12,899 bases of DNA from Roseiarcus sp035656495 (GTDB taxonomy: Bacteria > Pseudomonadota > Alphaproteobacteria > Rhizobiales > Beijerinckiaceae), in assembly GCA_035656495.1 (NCBI GenBank), contig DASRSL010000118.1, forward strand, positions 1 to 12,899, read 5' to 3'. Every line of letters begins with the position of its first letter. Position 1 is the first letter of the stretch. Positions 7,088 through 12,899 of the stretch are shown piece by piece. The notes beneath the pieces were generated by a model. The model made no database searches. It was not told where the DNA came from and saw nothing but the letters and a program-made list of their open reading frames with translations. The position numbers and the translations under genes are program-made.

Positions 7088-8702
7088 CGTCTCCTCCACG
7101 CCTTGCGGCGCGCGCCAACGCGCGCTCGATCTTCGCCTGGTCGAAGCTTCGCCAGCGCGCGGCGACGTACTGGTCGGGCCGGATCAAGTAGCTGACGCCA
7201 GGCCGGCCGTCGTAGCGTTCGGCGAGCGCGCCTTTGCGGTCGACCACGCTTTCGCCGACAGAGATCACCGTGGCGCGAACGCGGCCCGACGCCACTTCCC
7301 GCACGGGCGCGGCGCCAAAAGTCAGGACCGTGAAACCCTCGCCGAGCGCGTTGAGGAGCCACCCCTCCGCGCCGTGATGCATGACGGGCGCGTCGTCGCA
7401 ATTCGTGCCGGGCCGCATGCGGCCCGAAAAACTATCCACGTCCGGTGTGTTCAGCGAGGAGCGAACATAGGGCGTCGGCTTGGACAGGCGCCCGCTGTTG
7501 ACCAGCGGCCGGGCGAATGAGTTGTCCTCGGCCAGCTCCAGCACCGCATCGCGATAGCGGCGGCTGGCCGCGCTCTTGGGTGAGATGAAGTCGGTCGAGC
7601 GCGTGGAGTTGAGCAGGTTGTCGTCGGCGGCCACGGCGCGTTCCTCGTGATAGGTGTCGAGCAGGCCAGCGGGCGCGTCGCCGTCGAGCACGAGCTTCAG
7701 CTTCCAAATGAGGTTGTCGATGTCCTGCACGCCGGAATTGGCGCCGCGCGCGCCGAAGGGCGAAACCTGATGCGCCGCATCGCCGGCGAACAACACGCGG
7801 CCGTAGCGGAAGTTGTCAATGCGCCGGCAGGCGAACTGATAGACTGAGGCCCATTCGAGCTCGAACGGCCGATTGTCGCCCAGCATCGCGCGGACTCGCG
7901 GGATGACGCGCTCGGGTTCCTTCTCCGCCGCCGCGTCGGCGTCCCGGCCGAGCTGGAAGTCGATGCGCCACACGTCGTCGGCCTGCCGATGCAGCAAAGC
8001 AGATTGGCCCGGATGAAAGGGCGGGTCGAACCAGAACCAGCGCTCGACGGGGAAATCCGCCTTCATCACCACGTCGGCGATCAGGAAGCGGTCCTGGAAG
8101 AAATGGCCTGTAAAGGCGCCGCCGACCAGCTCGCGCACGTCGCTGTTGGCGCCGTCGCAGGCGATCACCCAGTCGGCCTCCATGGCGAACTCGCCTGCAG
8201 GCGTCTCAACGGTCAAAAGCGCGTGGTCCTTTTCCTGGGCCAGGCCGACGACCTTGTGCTTCCAGAGCAGCTCCACCCGCCGCTGCTTGCGCAGCTGATC
8301 GACCAAGAATTCCTCCAGGTAATATTGCTGGAGATTGATCATCGCCGGCATCTTGTGGTCCGTTTCCGGCAAAAGGTCGAACCGGTAGGACAGCCGGTCG
8401 CGGAAAAAGACTTTGCCGACTTTCCAGTTCACGCCCTTGGCCAGCAGCCGCTCGCTGCAGCCGAGCCGATCCCAAATCTCCAGCGGCCGCTTGGCGTAGC
8501 AGATCGCGCGGGAGCCCATCGAGACGGTGTCGTTGTCGTCCAGCACCATCGCCTGAATGCCGCGGGCGGCGCAGTCGAGCGCCGCGGTGAGCCCGACGGG
8601 CCCCGCACCGACGATCACGACCACATGGCGGCGCGTCACGCCGCTTCGCTGATCGGCGGAGGGTGTGTAGTCGAAGCGCGGATAGGCGTGCGTCTTCAGC
8701 AT
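7077..8702 (-). CDS. Group A FAD-dependent aromatic hydroxylase, MhaA-like (putative 3-hydroxyphenylacetate 6-hydroxylase)
   Basis: Flavoprotein monooxygenase of 541 residues, first gene of the operon. ATG at 8702 gives the N-terminus MLKTHAYPRFDYTP; the only nearby ribosome-site-like bases are a weak GTGGA. A TTG at 8729 is an alternative. Rossmann FAD motif GAGPVGL is at 32-38. The DG motif CDGANSDVR is at 182-190, with Asp183-Gly184. The GD motif LFAGDAAHQVSPFGARGANS is at 304-323. This is the PHBH/MhpA-type fold using NAD(P)H and O2, with a C-terminal extension seen in the MhpA branch. General homology alone would allow 3-hydroxyphenylpropionate or related phenols as substrate. Co-transcription with a tiny partner and hmgA makes 3-hydroxyphenylacetate to homogentisate the best guess. 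Confidence is high for the enzyme class, moderate for the substrate. Confidence 0.9.
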   Translation of the reverse strand: MLKTHAYPRFDYTPSADQRSGVTRRHVVVIVGAGPVGLTAALDCAARGIQAMVLDDNDTVSMGSRAICYAKRPLEIWDRLGCSERLLAKGVNWKVGKVFFRDRLSYRFDLLPETDHKMPAMINLQQYYLEEFLVDQLRKQRRVELLWKHKVVGLAQEKDHALLTVETPAGEFAMEADWVIACDGANSDVRELVGGAFTGHFFQDRFLIADVVMKADFPVERWFWFDPPFHPGQSALLHRQADDVWRIDFQLGRDADAAAEKEPERVIPRVRAMLGDNRPFELEWASVYQFACRRIDNFRYGRVLFAGDAAHQVSPFGARGANSGVQDIDNLIWKLKLVLDGDAPAGLLDTYHEERAVAADDNLLNSTRSTDFISPKSAASRRYRDAVLELAEDNSFARPLVNSGRLSKPTPYVRSSLNTPDVDSFSGRMRPGTNCDDAPVMHHGAEGWLLNALGEGFTVLTFGAAPVREVASGRVRATVISVGESVVDRKGALAERYDGRPGVSYLIRPDQYVAARWRSFDQAKIERALARAARRGGDDGT

Positions 8703-9148
8703 TTTGCGTCCACTGCCCGCTCCCTTCAACGCGTCGCCGACCCGGTCGCGTTCACCCGGGTCATCGCGGCGCCGCGTTTTGGCGAGGCTCCAGTCCTCCC
8801 GGCCAGCCGCGCAGCCTCGCCCCTGCGCCGGACCTGCTCCGGCGTAGCAATCCGGACGGCGATTTCGAGGCGGGCCACCGCCGCGTGCGAAATCAACTTT
8901 TTATGCCGCATCACATTGTCAAATTCACGGACAAACTTGCGCCGCCGATAATTGCCCTGCACGGCCCATCCGGTCGGCGGCGTTTCGCCCGGCGCAGCGA
9001 GCGAAGCGGAAACCGACCCCGTCGTCACCGCCGCGAACGGCTTTTCAACGAAGACACGCAATGCGCTGGCGGCCGTCGCTGAATTGTGTCTGACTAGAGG
9101 TGAACGCGACCGATAGAAGACCTGCTTGTCGCTGTCCCGAGGAGCGTC
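8703..9148. other. Divergent intergenic region between the mha-like operon and pobA
   Basis: These 446 bases separate two divergent aromatic operons and should hold both promoters and any operators. An AT-rich island at about 8888-8956, against GC-rich flanks, is the most promoter-like stretch; on the minus strand it contains TTTGACAATG followed by GGCATAAAA, but the spacing (11-12 bases) is too short for a normal -35/-10 pair. No clear PobR- or MarR-type palindrome was found. A minus-strand frame from ATG 8911 to TGA 8726 encodes 61 residues (MRHKKLISHAAVARLEIAV...) with GC-rich third positions in its middle part, but it has no ribosome site and no recognised family; it could be a gene remnant or chance. 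No regulator gene is recognisable here. Confidence 0.5.
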
Positions 9149-10318
9149 GTGCGAACTCAGGTCGTCATCATCGGCTCCGGCCCATCCGGCCTCCTCCTCG
9201 GGCAGCTCCTCGCAAAGGCCGGGATCGACACGATCATACTCGAACAGAAGTCTCAGGCCTATGTGCTCGGCCGCATTCGCGCCGGAGTGCTCGAGCAAGG
9301 CCCGGTCGCACTGATCGAAGACGCCGGCGCGGGGGCCCGCATGCATCGTGAGGGTCTCGTTCACGACGGAATCGAAATCGCCTTTGACGGCGTTAGGCGT
9401 CGCATCGATTTCAAGGGGCTCACCGGCAAGACGGTCATGGTCTATGGCCAGACCGAGGTGACGCGCGATCTGATGGAGGCGCGAGCGGCGAGCGGCGCGC
9501 CGTCCGTCTACGAAGCGCTCGATGTCAGCATCCAGGATATCGGGACGCACCATCCGAGCGTCCGCTACAAGAAGGACGGGCAATCGTTTGCGGTGGACTG
9601 CGACTATGTCGCCGGCTGCGACGGGTTCCATGGAGCCAGTCGTCGAACCATCCCGGAAAACCTGTTGCAGGTCTACGAGCGCGTCTACCCGTTCGGCTGG
9701 CTCGGCATCCTCGTCGACAAGCCGCCGGTCTCACACGAGCTGATCTACGTCAACCATCGCCGCGGTTTTGCTCTCTGTTCGATGCGCTCGACGACCCGCA
9801 GCCGATACTATCTTCAATGCCGCCTCCACGAGCATGTCGACGATTGGTCCGACGAGAAATTCTGGGAAGAGCTCAAGCGCCGGATCGATCCGCTGGCCGC
9901 GGGCGCGCTTCAGACCGGCCCGTCGATCGAGAAGAGCATCGCTCCATTGCGCAGCTTTGTCGCCGAGCCGATGCGGTTTGGCCGGCTGTTTTTGGCGGGC
10001 GATGCGGCGCATATTGTGCCGCCGACAGGCGCCAAGGGCCTCAACCTCGCTGCCGGCGACGTCGCTTATCTCTCGCAAGCGCTGATCGAACGCTACAGAC
10101 GAGATTCGAACGCCGGCCTCGACGCCTATGCCGAAAGGGCCCTCGCCCGGGTCTGGAAGGCGGAACGATTCTCCTGGTGGATGACCCAATTGCTTCATCA
10201 ATTCCCGGAATCGAGCGGCTTCGAACAAAAAATGCAGGCCGCGGAGCTTCAATATCTGTTCAGTTCGACGGCTGCGCAGACCGCGCTGGCGGAGAATTAC
10301 GTCGGTCTGCCCTATTGA
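9149..10318 (+). CDS. pobA: 4-hydroxybenzoate 3-monooxygenase
   Basis: FAD enzyme of 389 residues converting 4-hydroxybenzoate, NAD(P)H and O2 to protocatechuate. GTG at 9149 follows GAGGAG by four bases (9139-9144) and gives the normal N-terminus MRTQVVIIGSGPSGLLLGQL. FAD motifs are GSGPSG at 9-14, CDGFHG at 157-162 and LFLAGDAAHIVPPTGAKG at 280-297. Compared from memory with the P. fluorescens enzyme, the substrate and catalytic residues are all present one position earlier: Tyr200, Ser211, Arg213, Arg219, Pro292, Lys296 and Tyr384 (AENYVGLPY). His72 is at the same number. In the cofactor-selecting helix Tyr38 is kept but Arg33 is Gln, so NADPH preference cannot be assumed. It is divergent from the mha-like operon and ends 45 bases from convergent hemJ. 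Protocatechuate cleavage genes and pobR are not in the window. Confidence 0.97.
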   Translation: MRTQVVIIGSGPSGLLLGQLLAKAGIDTIILEQKSQAYVLGRIRAGVLEQGPVALIEDAGAGARMHREGLVHDGIEIAFDGVRRRIDFKGLTGKTVMVYGQTEVTRDLMEARAASGAPSVYEALDVSIQDIGTHHPSVRYKKDGQSFAVDCDYVAGCDGFHGASRRTIPENLLQVYERVYPFGWLGILVDKPPVSHELIYVNHRRGFALCSMRSTTRSRYYLQCRLHEHVDDWSDEKFWEELKRRIDPLAAGALQTGPSIEKSIAPLRSFVAEPMRFGRLFLAGDAAHIVPPTGAKGLNLAAGDVAYLSQALIERYRRDSNAGLDAYAERALARVWKAERFSWWMTQLLHQFPESSGFEQKMQAAELQYLFSSTAAQTALAENYVGLPY

Positions 10319-10363
10319 TCGACCGGCCGTCCACTGCCCTTTGGGCGCCCGGAGGCGCTAGAG

Positions 10364-10792
10364 CTAGAACGGTTTCACCACGACCAGAATGACGATAAGA
10401 ATCATCAAGACGGTTGGAACCTCGTTGAGGACGCGAAAGAAGCGCGGCGGTCGATGGTTTTCGTCCAGTGCAAAACTTTTCACATGTCGCGCAAAATAGC
10501 CGTGCAGCGCGGCAAGGCCGAGCACCAGTATGAATTTCACCTGCAGCCAGGGCGCCTGCCAGTATCCGGTCAGATACGCTAGAATAGGCCCGGTGATGAA
10601 CACGACGATCATGGACGGATTGATAATCGCCTTGAGAAGGCGTCTTTCCATGATCTTGAAGGTATCCGACATTGCCGACGGGATGGGCGCTTCGGCGTGA
10701 TAGACAAACAGCCTCGGCAGATAGAGCATGCCGGCCATCCAGGCGATGACGGCGATGATGTGTAGGGCTTTGAGCCAAAGCAGCCAGTCCAT
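10364..10792 (-). CDS. hemJ: HemJ-type protoporphyrinogen IX oxidase
   Basis: Inner-membrane protein of 142 residues oxidising protoporphyrinogen IX to protoporphyrin IX in haem synthesis (UPF0093/HemJ family). ATG at 10792 has GGAG seven bases upstream and gives the family N-terminus MDWLLWLKALHIIAVIAWMA; the frame further upstream lacks family features. About four membrane helices are visible. The conserved His11 and Lys86 (PWLQVKFILVL) needed in this family are present, as are the loop TFKIMERRLLKAIINPSMIV and the C-terminus NEVPTVLMI...VVVKPF. In many alphaproteobacteria hemJ lies with hemE and rho; here its neighbours are pobA and an aminopeptidase gene, so it may be relocated or a second copy. 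The 128-base gap upstream (10793-10920) shows no distinct structure. Confidence 0.93.
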   Translation of the reverse strand: MDWLLWLKALHIIAVIAWMAGMLYLPRLFVYHAEAPIPSAMSDTFKIMERRLLKAIINPSMIVVFITGPILAYLTGYWQAPWLQVKFILVLGLAALHGYFARHVKSFALDENHRPPRFFRVLNEVPTVLMILIVILVVVKPF

Positions 10793-10920
10793 TCCCTCGC
10801 TCCGACAGTCTGCGACTGTCCCGTCGCAGGCGAATGGGGACAGGGCGCGAGGTCGGATGCCGGATCGATCGGCGACGGTCAAGGCTCGTCAGCGTTCAAC
10901 CTGGTCTCGCCGGCGGAGGT

Positions 10921-12174
10921 TCAGGCCCACTCGCCTTTGCGGAAGACGGGCGTGCGGGCGCCGGCCTCGTCGAGGCCGTCGATGTCGAGCGCACCCGAGC
11001 CGATCATCCAGTCGATATGGATCATGCTCGTGTTGCCTCCCCGCGCGGCGATCTCCTCGGGGCTCAGGGTCGCGCCGTCGACAAAGCAATTCGAATAGCA
11101 TTGTCCGATGGCGACGTGGCAGGCGGCGTTCTCGTCGAAGAGCGTGTTGAAGAACATGAGACCGCTTTTCGAGATGGGCGAGGAGTGCGGCACGAGCGCG
11201 ACTTCGCCGAGCCGCCGGGCCCCTTCGTCGCTATCCAAAACCTTTTTCAGCACATCCTCGCTGCGCGCGGCCGTCGCCTCGACGATGCGCCCAGCCTCGA
11301 ATCTGACGGCGATGCCGTCGATCAGCGAGCCCTGATAAGACAGAGGCTTGGTGCTGACGACACGCCCCTCGACGCGGCGCGCGTGGGGCGCCGTGAACAC
11401 CTCCTCGGTCGGGATGTTCGGATTGCACTCGACGCCGTTCTTCGCCGTCGCGGCGCCCCCCTGCCACTCGTGGCCGTCGGCGAGCCCGATCGTGAGATCC
11501 GCGCCCGGCCCGGAATAGTGCAGCGCGCGAAATTTCTTGCCGTTCAGCCAATCTCTCCGGCGGCCAAGAGCGGCGTTGTGCGCCGCCCAGGCGGCGACCG
11601 GATCGTCGTCGCCGACCCGCGAGGCGCCGAAGATCGCCTCCGCGAGCTTGCCGACGGCGACGTCGTCCTCTTCGCCTGGGAAGACCCGCTTGGCCCAAGA
11701 GAGGGTCGGATAGGCGACGATGTTCCAATTGATGTCGAAGCCGGCGATTTTGTCCAAGGCGGGCTTATAGGCGATGGAGTTGGCCTTGTTGGCGCGCGAG
11801 ACCTTGGCGGGATCCTCCTGGGCGAGCAGCATGGGGTCCTCGCCGACGATGGCGAGCCGCGCCGTATTGACCGCGAACGCCTTGGCGACGCCCTCGTAAA
11901 GCCAGCCCGGCGCGCGCTCGAAGCTTTCGTCCGGCGCGTAGCGGAATCGCGCGAGCGTCATCGCCTCGTCGGAAAAGATCGGCGTCACGAGGCCCGCGCC
12001 CGCCTTATAGGCCTGTTCTGCTATCCTGCGCGCCAAAGGCAGCGCGGCGAGGGGGGCTGTGAGGAACAGGTCTTGCCCCGGCTCGAGCCGCAATCCGACT
12101 CTGATCGCGACTTCCGCGAGCTTGTCGAGCTTCGTCGGGTCGATATGTGGGAGATTGCGCTGAGACGTGGGCAT
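10921..12174 (-). CDS. M29-family aminopeptidase
   Basis: Cytoplasmic co-catalytic metallo-aminopeptidase of 417 residues (M29, AmpS/PepS/AmpT family), removing N-terminal residues from peptides. ATG at 12174 gives a normal family start (DPTKLDKLAEVAIRVGL); the open frame continues upstream but without family sequence, and the ribosome site is weak (ACGGA). The N-terminal domain includes FLTAPLAALPLARRI and AYKAGAGLVTPIFSDE. Catalytic-domain motifs are NPNIPTEEVFTAPH at 251-264, GEVALV at 323-328, NTLFDENAACHVAIG at 343-357 and MIHIDWMIG at 384-392. Expected metal and active-site residues Glu258, Glu324, His353, Tyr360, His386 and Asp388 align with Thermus AmpT Glu250, Glu316, His345, Tyr352, His376 and Asp378. 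It is divergent from the transglycosylase gene and could be co-transcribed with hemJ. Confidence 0.95.
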   Translation of the reverse strand: MPTSQRNLPHIDPTKLDKLAEVAIRVGLRLEPGQDLFLTAPLAALPLARRIAEQAYKAGAGLVTPIFSDEAMTLARFRYAPDESFERAPGWLYEGVAKAFAVNTARLAIVGEDPMLLAQEDPAKVSRANKANSIAYKPALDKIAGFDINWNIVAYPTLSWAKRVFPGEEDDVAVGKLAEAIFGASRVGDDDPVAAWAAHNAALGRRRDWLNGKKFRALHYSGPGADLTIGLADGHEWQGGAATAKNGVECNPNIPTEEVFTAPHARRVEGRVVSTKPLSYQGSLIDGIAVRFEAGRIVEATAARSEDVLKKVLDSDEGARRLGEVALVPHSSPISKSGLMFFNTLFDENAACHVAIGQCYSNCFVDGATLSPEEIAARGGNTSMIHIDWMIGSGALDIDGLDEAGARTPVFRKGEWA

Positions 12175-12268
12175 GAGAAGATCCGTGAAGATTTTGACTT
12201 CGTGAGTTATGCCCTGGAGGACTATAGGGTTCCCCGGAAGGGGGGAAGAGCCGAGCAAGGAGCCGCCA
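12175..12268. promoter_or_regulatory. Divergent promoter region, aminopeptidase / lytic transglycosylase
   Basis: The 94 bases between two divergent start codons must carry both promoters if each gene is expressed separately. The central ACTATAGG at 12221-12228 offers a -10-like hexamer on each strand (TATAGG on plus, TATAGT on minus), though no good -35 stands at normal spacing. A 6-bp inverted repeat TTCCCC / GGGGAA (12230-12235 and 12242-12247) lies just after it and could be an operator or leader hairpin. AAGGAG at 12257-12262 is the ribosome site of the plus-strand gene. Confidence 0.4.
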
Positions 12269-12899
12269 GTGGGAGCATGTGACCTGAAAGCCCTCGTCTT
12301 CGCCGCCGCAGCCGCGACGGCCCTCGGCCTTTCGTCGGCGCGCGCGGAGAATTGCGGCAGGGGCGCCGAAGGGTTTGACGCATGGCTGAGCTCCTTCAAG
12401 CAAGTGGCGACGCGTGACGGCGTCTCGCCCGGGGTCATAGAAGCTGCGCTCGAAGACGTCGCCTACGACCCTTCCGTGAAGGCTCATGATCACGGCGTCG
12501 CAGCGTTCGGGCATAACTTCGCCGGGTTCGCCGCAAGTCACATTACCCCGGGCGGGATCGCGAGGGGCAAGGCGATGCTCAGGGCGCATGCAGGGCCGCT
12601 GACCAAGATCGAGCAGCGCTTCGGCGTGCCGGGGCCGGTGCTGGTGGCGATCTGGGGTCTCGAAACCAGTTTCGGCGCCGACAACGGCTCGTTTCCGACT
12701 TTCCGTGCGCTCGCCACCCTCGCCTGGGACTGCCGCCGCCCAGACCGCTTCCGCGCCGAACTGATCGACGCCTTGATGCTGGTCGAGCGCGGGGTCGTCC
12801 AGCATCCCAAACAATTGCGCGGCGCCTGGGCGGGCGAGATCGGCCAGACGCAGCTGATGCCATCGGCGGTCCTCATGTTCGCGACCACGCCCGACGGCG
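12269..12899 (+). CDS. Lytic murein transglycosylase, MltB/SLT_2 type (3' end cut by window)
   Basis: Exported peptidoglycan-cleaving enzyme; 210 codons are visible before the window ends, with no stop. GTG at 12269 is chosen because AAGGAG lies six bases upstream and the encoded N-terminus is a signal peptide: a short start with Lys7, a hydrophobic run LVFAAAAATALGL, and likely cleavage after SSARA at residue 26. The mature part has the membrane-bound lytic transglycosylase B layout: an N-terminal helical segment (FDAWLSSFKQVATRDGVSP), the catalytic block VAIWGLETSFG at 126-136 with Glu132 as the probable acid, FPTFRALATLAWDCRR at 142-157, and GEIGQTQLMPSA at 189-200. No lipobox is obvious, since Cys29 follows the predicted cleavage site without an LxGC pattern, so it is probably periplasmic. 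Confidence 0.93.
   Translation, partial: MGACDLKALVFAAAAATALGLSSARAENCGRGAEGFDAWLSSFKQVATRDGVSPGVIEAALEDVAYDPSVKAHDHGVAAFGHNFAGFAASHITPGGIARGKAMLRAHAGPLTKIEQRFGVPGPVLVAIWGLETSFGADNGSFPTFRALATLAWDCRRPDRFRAELIDALMLVERGVVQHPKQLRGAWAGEIGQTQLMPSAVLMFATTPDG

Noticed and set aside
8912..9631. Upstream part of a 301-codon minus-strand frame ending at 8726
   Set aside because: Much of it is antisense to the start of pobA, and it shows no family features. Only the last 61 codons are mentioned, as an unexplained frame.
10336..10358. Terminator between convergent pobA and hemJ
   Set aside because: Two short stems (GCCC-TTT-GGGC and GCGCC-CGGA-GGCGC) are mutually overlapping, only 4-5 bp long and lack a T-tract on either strand.
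10834..12282. 482-codon plus-strand frame opposite the aminopeptidase
   Set aside because: The minus-strand M29 product has all metal ligands in place; the plus-strand product has no recognisable domain.
1..12899. CRISPR arrays, tRNA or rRNA genes, insertion sequences, prophage genes
   Set aside because: No regularly spaced repeats, no tRNA-like cloverleaf or rRNA signature, and no transposase or integrase motif was found in any frame read.

Overview
The window is GC-rich throughout (above 60% by eye). Third codon positions are strongly G/C, and long spurious antisense frames lie opposite nearly every real gene. Protein types (HemJ, M29 aminopeptidase, Uma2 endonuclease, PobA, HmgA, a HI1420-type antitoxin) and codon use suggest an alphaproteobacterium, probably of the Hyphomicrobiales. 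This is inference; no rRNA or other phylogenetic marker is present.

Layout: (1) 1-1805, plus strand: the 3' end of a sugar-type ABC importer operon, with two paralogous RbsC-like permeases joined by a GTGA overlap. (2) 1899-2283, minus: a decayed type II toxin-antitoxin locus, i.e. a frameshifted antitoxin behind a possible toxin tail. (3) 2422-3147, minus: a SAM hydrolase (DUF62). (4) 3381-3932, plus: a Uma2-family nuclease, overlapping tail-to-tail with (5) 3918-4403, minus: a YbaK-type aminoacyl-tRNA deacylase with Arg in place of the expected catalytic Lys. (6) 4492-8702, minus: a four-gene aromatic operon, transcribed in the order group A flavin hydroxylase, 64-residue DUF2783 protein, metallo-beta-lactamase-fold protein, homogentisate 1,2-dioxygenase (hmgA). 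(7) 9149-10318, plus: pobA, divergent from the operon across 446 bases. (8) 10364-10792, minus: hemJ. (9) 10921-12174, minus: M29 aminopeptidase. (10) 12269 to the window end, plus: an exported MltB-type lytic transglycosylase, cut by the window edge.

The main biological unit is regions 6 and 7. The pairing of a large flavoprotein, a tiny acidic partner and hmgA resembles the two-component 3-hydroxyphenylacetate 6-hydroxylase MhaAB of Pseudomonas putida U, which makes homogentisate. HmgA would then open the ring to maleylacetoacetate. PobA separately converts 4-hydroxybenzoate to protocatechuate. The MBL-fold protein between the coupling protein and HmgA has lost several canonical metal ligands and is the least explained member. 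The later steps (maleylacetoacetate isomerase, fumarylacetoacetase, protocatechuate ring cleavage) and any dedicated regulator are not in this window.
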